A program made the translations under genes and the position numbers. Of a stretch of DNA of 64,000 bases, positions 10,471 through 21,100 are shown piece by piece. The notes under the pieces were generated by a model. It had not been told where the DNA came from and searched no databases. It worked only from the letters and a program-made list of their open reading frames with translations. Source of the stretch: Semisulcospira habei (Eukaryota; Mollusca; Gastropoda; Semisulcospiridae). Positions within the stretch are counted from its first letter, which is position 1. Every line of letters starts with the position of its first letter. The stretch covers positions 215,015,722 to 215,079,721 of the forward strand of contig BTPG01000004.1 of assembly GCA_036245525.1 (NCBI GenBank), read 5' to 3'.

Positions 10471-10812
10471 TGACACCACTTTAAATCCATCAGTGTTCTT
10501 GGGACATCCTTATTTTTTTTTTTTCCCCTTCCTCTTGAACGAAGATTGCAAAAATACAATTTGCGTCAGCTCAGGGCAATGCCGAATGGGTTATAATGTA
10601 GAAGCGATTACTAAACACACTTAAAACTATTTTATAGGGCACTGGCCCGTCCATGAAAGGCTAAAACACCGATTTAAAAAAGTGTCCGTGGCCAGCCGGC
10701 TTTAATGTTTTTCCACTACAATGCTTCAGTGAAGAGTTTCTATTCCAATAGCATTGTGTTGTGCCTTTTAATGCTTACCATTTCTACATGGAGATACCTT
10801 CTTTAGCTCAGG

Positions 10813-10815
<3 letters not shown>
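10470..10815. other. Intergenic, nothing recognised
   Basis: No ORF, RNA or repeat structure supported. Confidence 0.35.
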
Positions 10816-10816
<1 letters not shown>

Positions 10817-10854
<38 letters not shown>

Positions 10855-11265
10855 ATGGTATTTATATGGCGCATTTCTCATATTTATTATATAACTCAAT
10901 GCGCAGAATGTAGCCGCGAACTGAACCCAACAAGCACGCTCACGTGAATCACGCGCATTCACTCACACACTGTACGTAAACAAAGAACATTCACGTGGTG
11001 CTAAGGGCAAGCTCAAGCGAGCTACTAAAGTTTGTTTTTGGAAATCGTTTGTATTTGAAATTTTATTAAGTTGATACCAAAGTGGAAGGGGAGGAAGCCG
11101 AGCCAGAGTACTAAGGCCCCTAGAAAGAACCCCCGACGGTCCGCCCGAATTAACGGTGACACTTACTAGAGGAGAAAAGTCCGACGCCGGAACCCGGAAT
11201 CGAACCTCGCACCTTTAGCATTGGTGGCAGGCGCCTTAACCACTGCGCCACGGACCGGTTTAGAG
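10817..11265 (-). mobile_element. tRNA-derived SINE, copy 1, (ATT)n tail
   Basis: Minus strand begins CCGGTCCGTGGCGCAGTGG (box A), has GGTTCGATTCC (box B), then a body with CACGTGAATGTTC and GCGCCATATAAATACC and an (ATT)n tail. The same order and sequence occur at 33281-33706. The tail resembles CR1/L2 3' ends, suggesting L2-type mobilisation (inference). Confidence 0.8.
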
Positions 11266-11479
11266 CGCAAAGAACATGTGACGTGTGGTTAGCGTGTTTT
11301 TGGCATGAATTGGAAACCATACTACTTTCGACGCTTGAAAAGTCCCGGTGAGCTGTTGCTACGGAATGGCTGTTCACTTCTTGTCCATACCACACCCACA
11401 AGTGTTTACTCAAAGGCGTTCGTCGCAGTGATCTACTTAACACGGTACTACACTTTAAGTACTACGAAACGCTAGTAGT

Positions 11480-11660
11480 CCGAAATAGCCTGCTCAGGCG
11501 GTTAAACGTCGGAGCAGGAGAGCGAAGGGAATCGCCGCCGGGTCGTGGGTTCGAATCCCGTCCTGGCCCCGGTAGCTGGACTCACAATCCAGGGGGAAAA
11601 AACGGATTTGTTCAATCATGTCCATTAAAACGTCCTGGTAAATAAAAGTGGCACGGTTGG
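11480..11660 (+). mobile_element. tRNA-derived SINE, second family
   Basis: CTCAGGCGGTTAAACGTCGG (box A-like) and GTGGGTTCGAATCCCG (perfect box B). The body continues GGTAGCTGGACTCACAATCC. The 3' limit may reach about 11820. Confidence 0.55.
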
Positions 11661-11819
11661 AGTGCGCCTGAGTTGTTCAGTGTTCAGGTCGTACTCCATA
11701 GGCAATAGATTTCCCTGTTCCCCATAACCCGCCCGTCAGGGCCGTCCACTGATGATCACTGACCTCGGTGCTGTCACAGTGGACGTTTAACCCGAACTAT
11801 GAACCCCAACCCGACCTGA

Positions 11820-12480
11820 CGGCCTCCTTTGCGTTAGTCAAACATTAAGTGTTCACTCCGATAGCCGCGTCCGTCAGTCACGCTAATGTGGCAAAGGCTA
11901 CCGCGACCGCCGCCGGGCGTCACTGAGCCGGTGTAGCCGGTCAGTCAGGCCCGCGCTGCCGAGTTCAGTTTCCAGTGGCGTCCTCGCAGTACTGAGGCCG
12001 CCAAACACAGTAGCAAAACAGTCTTCGGGCCTACGACGGCCGCAGTGGGCCCACTGCGTCCGTCGTGGGCCCGAGGACCGGACTGACCCGGAGACTGCCG
12101 AAACCGCAGTCATGATTGTACTGACACAGTAAGACAATGGCCGGTGCCTTTGTGTTGCGTGCTAGGTTGCGTGCGGTACCACAATGAAAAGAGGGCCGGC
12201 GAGGTGTGGGTGTGGGGGCGGTCAATGCAGAAGTGCGTGCACGAAACTATACCAGTCATTTCAGTCGCACCGGCAATTTCCTATATTGTGCCGGCAGTCA
12301 TGCGTCATGGGCCTGGTGAAGTCAATATTATAATTATAGTAAAAGCCACCGGATGCCCACAAGTTCGCAGGGGACCAATGAGACTGATTTTTTGTTGTAA
12401 TAAGCGAAATTTGCTATTTAAGCAAAGTATCGGACATTGCCAGTTAATGTAATAATCCTAATAATCCCGACATACTGACA
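11820..12480. other. GC-rich intergenic block with one short repeat
   Basis: Positions 11880-12130 are GC- and CpG-rich with no homology recognised; 12192-12285 is the repeat shared with 6397-6480. The frames here have no splice or homology support. Confidence 0.4.
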
Positions 12481-12892
12481 AAGGTTTATTTTCAGCCTAA
12501 GTTCATTTACAGTGGTCAGTGTGTGTGTCTGTGTGTGTGTGTGTGGGGGGGGGGGGGGTATTGTAGAATCAGTGAATTAGAGTGGTTTGCAATCGTTTTA
12601 CCACCAGAAAGTGACAGTTTATTTATTTTTGTTACTATCATTTTATTTATTTTTCGAATCGGCCTTTACCCTCCAAATTCGTCTTAACCACTGAGCCTAA
12701 GGTTTATTCCTAGGGCCAATACAGGCCGGAGTGTACCCGCGCACGGCTGTGCGCGGCCGGGCCCACTGCGGCCGGAGTGAGCCCGAAGATGTTTAGTTGA
12801 TTGGGGTTGGCCTACTGCGATTACTGGAAACTACACGGGAGCGAGTCGTATTAGCTTCCATTAGGAAAGGATTTTTTTAAATTTTATTTTTA

Positions 12893-12958
12893 AACTGGAT
12901 TGCGTAATTTTCTAAACTGGATTGCGTAATTTTCTAAACTGGATTGCGTAATTTTCTT
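12893..12958 (+). repeat. 22-bp tandem repeat, 3 copies
   Basis: Unit AAACTGGATTGCGTAATTTT plus CT, three times with almost no change. Confidence 0.85.
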
Positions 12959-13426
12959 TTCACAATTACAGATATAGCAAATTGACAGATTTCTTTATTT
13001 TAAAAGCGAAGTCATAGAGGGTTTTCTTTTTCTTTCTAAATTCCACTCTACAGATGTCCACATAAAGGCTGAATGCGTTACAGAGACATTGTTTATGCAG
13101 AAGTATCGGGCATCGTTAATGTGATAATCCCGACATATTCATACGATTAGAGAGGGGATTAGTTTTCCCCCGTCCGTCCGTCCGCCCGCCCGCCCGCCCG
13201 CCCTCCCTCCCTCCCAATGTTTTCCATGAATTGATTCATACCGTTTATTTATCTTTCCTCTGGTCAGAGCTGTCATCATTTTCGTGATGTTATTGTAACG
13301 TGTTGTTTGTTTTTTGTTTGTTTGTTCGTTCGTTCGTTTGTTTGTCTGTTCGTGTGTTGGTTTGTCACTTATTTTTTCTTGTTTGTTTGTTTGTTTGTTT
13401 GTTTGAAATTTGCTATTGTGTCAAAG

Positions 13427-13645
13427 TTAACTCATTCAGTCCCGACACACCACAACAAGATATGCATTGACCATGATTAGTTCAATGGTGGTGCCAGAAT
13501 AGCTTGGCGCCCAAAGGCGCCAAGCTATTCTGGCACCACCCTTAAACTAGTGTGGTCGATGTGTCTCAATCCTGCATTGTAACACAGTCTTCAGAAAGAC
13601 AGCTCCAAACTTCGGAGATTTCGACCTTCGGACACAATGGGTTAA
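13427..13645. mobile_element. TTAA foldback MITE, H1 group beta
   Basis: TTAACTCATTCAGTCCCGAC at the left and CACAATGGGTTAA at the right. H1 hairpin at 13489-13558 (GGTGGTGCCAGAATAGC) with loop CCAAA. The right sub-arm CTGCATTGTAACACAGTCTT also occurs in the beta copies at 22225 and 51145. Confidence 0.8.
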
Positions 13646-13699
13646 TTGACCTAAATAATAGTGTCAAGTTATCCAAATGACTGATCTAGATTAAAGTCA

Positions 13700-14130
13700 A
13701 AGGCGTCTTTGACGTCAAGAATGCAGAATGAAATTGTAAGAACAAATCATGGACGTTTCAATGTATTCAACATGGCACAGGGAATTAAGAAATCTTTGAC
13801 AATACGATTTCTTCGAGTTTACCCTCAAATGCCTGTTCAGTACAGATTCACTGCTGGAGTGAACCCTCGGGAACCCGATACGGATCTATACAAGTTAGTT
13901 GTTTGGGTTTTAACGCCGAGCAGGCAACTAAGGCCATCTCACGGCAGAGATCTATACAAGCACCATGAGCCTGTACAAGAGTAAAAGAAGGTTTACTGGA
14001 AGAAACTGTTGTAATGTATTGCATAACGCTTACTTGATGATCTGAAGGTGGCGGTTGTGATTCTGGACTGAGTTCATTTGGGGATAGTCACAACACGTAA
14101 AATTTCATTTTTTTTAAAGCACCTTCTCCA
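13700..14130. other. Intergenic with a short SINE-like motif
   Basis: TTTTAACGCCGAGCAGGCAA followed by CTAAGGCCAT at 13907-13945 recurs inverted at 37983-38030, so the open frame here overlaps a dispersed repeat and is not called as a gene. Confidence 0.5.
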
Positions 14131-14136
14131 TTTTGG

Positions 14137-14214
14137 TTAACTCTTTGACCCCTAGAACTAAATGACTTCCATTCTATGGAATGGAAGTCATTTAGTTCTG
14201 GGAGTCAACGAGTG
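14137..14214. mobile_element. TTAA foldback element (CTAGAACTAAATGACTTCC)
   Basis: TTAACTCTTTGACCC..GAACTAAATGACTTCCATT pairs with AATGGAAGTCATTTAGTTC..GGGAGTCAACGAGT. A second degenerate copy follows at 14247-14290 and another is at 54354-54450. Confidence 0.7.
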
Positions 14215-14284
14215 AAAATTTTAAGCTCCGTCTCCATTTTAGTAAACTCTTTGATCCCAAGAACTAAATGATCCCTTTTCCATG

Positions 14285-14530
14285 GAATGGAACAACCCCC
14301 CCCCCCTCCCCCCCTCCCCCCCTCCCCCCCCCCCCACACACACACACCCCACCAACTCCCACCGCCACCACCAACCACTACTTATCCTCAACGTTCCGCC
14401 CCCTCCCCTCCCCTTCCCCCCATCCACCCCACCCCAACACCCAGAAATTTTACTCTCCTCCCCCCCCCCCCCATGCCCCTCACACCCCCACCCACGGCTT
14501 TCCCGCCGCCTCTAACCCCGCCCACCCTCC
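14285..14530 (+). repeat. C-rich low complexity
   Basis: Poly-C with CA and CT interruptions. The proline-rich frames in three registers are artefacts of composition. Confidence 0.85.
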
Positions 14531-14615
14531 AACACTGCGCGCAGTTGATTTAGTTAGCGTTTCTGTGAAGTAATGGTGTCCTCTCAAGAAAGTGTAGACT
14601 CAGCGAAAGCTGCGT

Positions 14616-14729
14616 TCACCCTTCCTTCTCTTTGTCATCATCGTACCAGTCGGCTTTCTTGTTGTCCAGAAACCCCTTTCCTGACATGTCGCTAAAGTTG
14701 GCACATTCCTTCAGGGCGGAGTTGGGCAC
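14616..14729 (-). CDS. PhyH exon 9 (last coding exon)
   Basis: Encodes [20 protein letters not shown] then [17 protein letters not shown] and TGA; acceptor TTTCTGCCAG. Confidence 0.9.
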   Translation of the reverse strand: MPNSALKECANFSDMSGKGFLDNKKADWYDDDKEKEG

Positions 14730-17700
14730 CTGGCAGAAAAATAAGAACAACTGTTTAAATGCAATGAGCCCTAGAACGACATACCACAATACACGAAGAA
14801 TAACATTCACTAGAGTTTTCTTCCTTGTCACTTCTGTGTGGTGTAAAAAGAGGACATAAAAACTGAAATGACACGCGCGACGTCGAAATTCCCAAGTTTG
14901 CGAGATGTCTTCTGGAAGCTGATGTAAATACCAAATCAGGTGAAGGATCGGCTATAATAGTTCAAGGGTGGTGCCAGAATATATTGGCGCCTAATGGCGC
15001 CAAGCTATTCTGGCACCACCCTTGAACTGTCACAGTGGTCGATCTACGACGTATATTTATGGTCAGGCTAGATGGATGGATGGATGTCAATTTAGCTTTT
15101 GCCACGATAACATTCGCACCGTTTGCAGCCCAGATCATCAGGGTCCCTGGCAAGCGTGTATAACTGATGCGAGTAAAGAAAACACGGTTTCTTTCCGAAG
15201 CGTTTTCAGTCTTTCGTCTTTGTAAGATTTTTCGGCCTTGCACACCTTATGCATTACATTTTGCAAAGCGTGTAAAATGCAGTGACGAAACAAGAAACAA
15301 CCATTTCTAAGCGTGTTTCTTTATTGTTGGATTTTTTTCAAGCATTTGACACGCTTGGCAGCCACACTTTTGTTCTGCATCTGCATAAAGTATGAATAGC
15401 ATCCCTCCACCCCCACCCCCCACCCCACCCACCCCACCCCACCCCCCCCCCCCCCCGCCACTTCCCCCCCCCCCCCCGCCCCCTACAACGTATCTCATTC
15501 AAGGAGCCCCGAATCAATAGCTGCAAAAGTGTTGTATAGCGTTACCGGCGGCAACGCTATACGACACTTTCGCAGCTATTGATGCGGGGCGCCTCGAATG
15601 AGTCAAGTTATACCTTATGCAGTTTGTTGTACTTTGGGTGATGATGCTCTATCACCGGGTCATTGCGCGCCATGTTGAACGAGTTGACGTAAGCCCAGCG
15701 GCGGAGAGCGCTCGAGTTTTTGTTGCTGACGTGCAGCAGGTTGCAATGAAAGAAAATTGCATCCCCTGGGAAGAAAACGCATTGGAATAATTAGGCATTA
15801 TTGGACATCAAAGGCGGATCAGCTACCTGTCAAGAGGGGGGAAGGGTAAGGGGGTAGCTTTTTCAAGTTGTTTGGGACCCAAAGGGTGGAGGAGGGGGGA
15901 TTGGGAAGGGGTGGGGTGGACAGGCATGGGTTATTAATTTTCTGAGACAACCTCTCTTTCACTGGTCGAAAACTCTAACAAGAAGCAGGGGTGAGTGTGT
16001 GTGGGGGGGGGGGGGGGGGGAATGAGTTTTGTGACTTGAATGAACAGAATATCAACAGACTTTCAACTTTCACGAAATAACAACGACGCTTTCACGGATC
16101 ACGAAAATCCTATTTGGGCTTTCACGTTTTAAGACGACCCCTTCTTTCACGGACCAAGAGGAGAATTTTGCAATAACGAATCACTAAAACCGAAAAAAAC
16201 CGCCAATCACGAATTACGATTCAGGTCAAACGACCTCTTCCCCCCCCCCCCCCCCCCCTTCCTCAACCACCCACCTCACCCAAGACATGGTGCGCTAAAA
16301 GAAGAAATCGTGCTTTCCAGATTGTGGAAACATCAAAACAACACAGTGGCGTGAGTGGTGCGGGGAAAGGGGGGGGGGGGGCGGGGAGGAAGGAATGGAG
16401 GTGGGGGGCAGGGGTGGGTGGGGGTGAGGAGTGCCTGTATGTGTGCGGTCGTGGGCGTGGCTGGCTGAGACCATACCTGGCTGCAGTTCCACGTAGTGGT
16501 GCGGAAATTTCTTCAGCAGATAGTTAACCCTCCCCATGTCGGCTCCTTGCTGCCCTCCCACGTAGTCGTGGTCAATGCGGCCACACTTGTGAGACCCCTC
16601 CAACACCTGCACGATACGGATTGACCTTAACCCATGCAGCCCTGATATGCTGCGACAGGATGTGGGTCGACCATGATAGTTCAAGGGTGGTGTAGGAATA
16701 GCTTGGCGCCCGTAGGCGCCAAGCTATTCCGTCACCACCCTTGAACTATCATGGTTGATCTGTCTCCAGATCTGACATAGATCTCAAAGGATATCTTTTA
16801 AAAAAAATTAAAAGTAAATCATCAGGATTAAATGAGAACTGTCGGCATAGACCTCAAAGGATAATATGTAAACAAAAATAATAATAAAATTTAGTTTTTT
16901 GGTGGGTTTTTTTTTTAATCCCCAAGATGTAATGAGAACTGTGACAGAGACCTCAGTCAATTGCCGTCTTTTTAAAAAAAAAAGTTTCATCTCTAGGAGG
17001 CAATGAGCTAAATCAAAAGTAGGACAAACATTGCACGGATTTGAAACATCCCGTGGCTTCACCCAGCCCGCTCCATTTGCAAGAGGTATATATCCCGCAG
17101 CCAGACATCTTGGCGGGTTTTTGTTTTGGTTGGTTGGTTGGTTGGTTGGTTGGTTGGTTGGTTGGTTGGTTGGTTGGTTGGTTGGTTGGTTGGTTCGTTG
17201 GTTCGTTCGTTCGTTCGTTCGTTTGTTCGTTCGTTCGTTCGTTCGTTGGTTTGGTCTTTTCTCAACACAGAAAGTTTAGCCCGTTTGTCTGTAGGTAGCG
17301 CTGAATATGGCGATGATTCCTGCAGGAGACATCTCGACAAATACCGCTACCCCGAAGACAAAGGGCTTGGGTCGAGATGATAAATCAGGGTCCACTTGGC
17401 CAGCGGCAACAGAGTACTTTTGTCCCTATATGGACACAATGACCAAGGTCAGCACTGACCCACCTGCAGGCATCCGTTCTCCCGTGTGCAAGGATCAAGG
17501 GACGTAAAGACGGTCATCATATCAGGCAGAAGGTTACCGCTCTTGTACCAATAGCTGGAGCAGCATGAAATAGGAATGATGGTAACATTAAATCCCATTC
17601 ACTGCCGATTTAAAAACAAAAAAATGAACACCACCCAACTGCAAGAGACATAGATCCTCATGAGCCCCCGCATCTGCGGGGGCTCATGAGGATCTATGAC

Positions 17701-18066
17701 TCTTGCTGAGATCAGTTTGTATGCATGCTCCTTGGACGGTTGTTGCTTTGGGTCGTTGAGTGAACAAAGGTTTCAAAGACAAAACACACGTCCACTGGCA
17801 GTGAAGGGGTTAATACAAATTGTAAGGAGAAATACATGCAGTATTAACGATAATAATAATCATCATCATCATCGTTAGATTTATATAATTATTATTATTA
17901 TTATTATTATTATTATCATCATCATAAGTATTATTATTATTAGCATAATCATTATTATTATTACCATTATCATTGTTATTAGTAGAATCGTTATCATTAT
18001 TATTATCATCTTATTATTATTATCATCAGTATTATTTTATTACCATTATCATTATTATTAGTAGTA

Positions 18067-18143
<77 letters not shown>

Positions 18144-21100
18144 GACGTTGTTGTTGAGTGCTTTACCCGTAGTCCTGATGCCAGACGTAGCTCCCTCCAG
18201 TAAAGGCTTCCTTCATCATCACCTTGGTGTGGTACAGGTACACCTCACCTCCCAGCAACTGCAGTCAGACAGTCAGTCAAAGAACGAATGAATTAATCCC
18301 TGAACCAATGAACGAACAAATCAATCAAGCAATTAACTAATACACCAACAAGTTAATCAATCTAGTAAGCGGGCAAATATCTAATCCTGCAAAGCCCATC
18401 TACTCATGCGCACATCCACCCAAGTATCCAAGTATCCATCCATCAATAAATCCATCCATCCATACATCCATCCACCCACACATCCATCCATCCATCCATA
18501 AATCCATCCATCCATACATCCATCCATCCATCCATCATGTCAGTCTGATACTGTTGGCTGCCAAACCGGGCAATCAGTGGGTCAGCAAAACCAACCAATC
18601 ACCCGTCAGACTGTCTGACTGACCGACCGACTGACCAGCAAACCAACCAACCAACCAACCAATCAATTTTCTTTGTTTAATTTCGACGAACCGTTGGTGT
18701 GTACCTTTCGCAAGTCCTAGTCACCTTCCAGCAAACTGACTAACCAAACAAAATAGCGACCAGTATCAACGGATTTGCTACTACACTTTTTTCGCACGAG
18801 TATACAAATAGAGTTGTCTTCTGAACCAGCCAACCACCAATTAACTCATTCGAGACGCGTCGCCTCCGGATACGGGGCTTTAAACCGCGTATTCGGAGGC
18901 GGCACGTCTCGAATGAGTTAACAAACCGAGCGACCGACCAGCCAGCCAATCAACATCCAGGATTCTTGAGTCAAGTCCCCACCTTTTCGCACGTTCCCGT
19001 CATCTTCTCACTGCGCGTCACCAGCCCGCTGAAATCGTTCCCCGGGTAATTCCAGGCACATATGTTCATTTTCGAGTGGTCCCCGTCACTGTGCTGCAGA
19101 ATTAAACAGCTGTATACTGACGAGCAAAATAAATGTTATACTTATACTAACGAGCAAAAGAAATGCGACATTTTTGGAATCATCGGAAAGTTATGACCAT
19201 TGTTCCGGGTGATCCTTAACTTATTGTCAGTAGTTTACATGGGGACGTAGCTTAGTGGAACAAGACACTGCGCTGGCGGTCGCAAAATCCAGGGTTCAAA
19301 TCCCCTGGTAGGCAGGAATGGGATGTGGACTTTTCCTCATTCCCGTCACTCAAGTCATATTTACGTACAGACTCGGATTGCGGTGCCTGTTTCGCCGTCG
19401 TGCGTACAGCACGCATAATCATCAAGTGTTCACGATATAAAAAAAAAAAAATCCCATTACCACTGACTATTCGAAGAGAGAAGGCCAGTTAGTGACGGTG
19501 GAATGGAAACAGAAACATATCGCATGCATCGAAGTTAATAGCAGAGTGGATGTCAGCACATAAAGTAGCGCTTAGTAGCATCAGGCTTTCAAAGCTGCAG
19601 CTTCCATCAGTCCCTGCGGCGCCCTGAGCATCTTGGAATTGATGGATATGTGCGCCTCGGAGAGACCTTACATAGTTAAAGTCATTGGTTGGGCCTGAGT
19701 TTACCTATCACAGCTTTCAAATTACTGTACATGTAAATCCATGCCCTAAAACCGTGAAGGGAGAAAACAGCCCACCAACATACGCAGATTACACAATACT
19801 GTATTAACCCCTTGACTGCCGAGGAAACGTGCACATGATCCACTGCAAGAGGCATAGATCCTCATGTAGCCCCCGCTGTCGCGGGGGCTACATGATGATC
19901 TATGCCTCTTGCTGCAACCACTTTGAATTCATGTTATTTAGACGGTTGGGGATCATTGTCGACGAATTTACTAAATGCTTTCAAAAACACAATCGTAGTA
20001 GTGAGGGGCTTAGTATGGTAGGTTTGGTTGCTCACCGTAAAAATATGTCCTCTGATCTCCTGGTTGTTCTGAAACAGGTCTATCAGTTTTTCAACCTCCC
20101 ATGCATCCAGCAGGCCCCTGTAGACAATCAACTTTTATAGTTCGTAGTGACGTCTTCTTTATAAATGTCCTTAGTATACTGACGAACAGCAAAATAAATG
20201 CGACACTTCCGGAATCATCAGAAACACTAAAGTGTTTCCGATGATTCCGCAAAATGTAGCATTTCTTTTGCTCGTTAGTGTATGTGTCACAATATGCTGC
20301 ACAGAAAGCTTACTTTTGTGTTTAAAGCAATCTGCACCGTGGCAGGATTGGATTGCTAAAAGTCGCCGATACAGTGGGTCCTCAATGTTGTCTTGCCTCA
20401 ACTAAGACGTTTCTACCCTTCTTTTCACAGTCAATGTCAGCAGGCACACGTACCAGAGGTTTTACACTGACTTTTGAGCGTCACGGAAGGAACTCTTCAG
20501 CGTACAAAGGCCCGAAAAGAAGAGCAGAAAAGTCTTTCATTTTACGACAGCCGTGTGCAGGTCAGCTAAGGTTGACGTCGCCCGAGAACCTTTTAATTAC
20601 TAAGAGGGTGTTTTTTTCTTTCTGCACAAATGTATGTGCACATTCAGCACTTACAATAACGCGATTATCGAATAGCGCAGTTTGAGGTTATGGATGCCGG
20701 ATACCGCGTTATACTGATCTGGCCGGCCTGTACTTGTGGGTAAAGTACATGACAGTTGAGATTACTAGTACTGACGGCCCCCGCCGGTTTTCATACACCC
20801 CGGCCCTTCTATTGGCCTCTAGCAACTAAAAGCTGTGAGCGAACGCTTTAAACCATTCAATCCTGAGGGTCGTGAGCTTTTTTCAAATTTGTGTATAGTC
20901 CCCTGCATTAAGACTACATTACAGATTACGAGATCATAGATCAACCATTTCAGTTCAAGGGTGGTGCCAGAATAGCTCGGCGCCTCAGGCGCCAAGCTAT
21001 TCTGGCACCACCCTTGAACTGTCATAGTCCACAATATTTCAAGCAATGGGTGAAAGGGTTAACCCCCCTTATCACACACTCCTCTCTATTTGCCTTTTCA

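Noticed and set aside
13709..13984. 91-residue plus-strand frame
   Set aside because: Overlaps a SINE-like segment that recurs at 37983-38030.
14239..14573. Proline-rich and glycine-rich frames
   Set aside because: Low-complexity C tract; the frames overlap in all registers.
19245..19320. tRNA gene
   Set aside because: tRNA-like head followed by a non-tRNA body and poly-A, so SINE.
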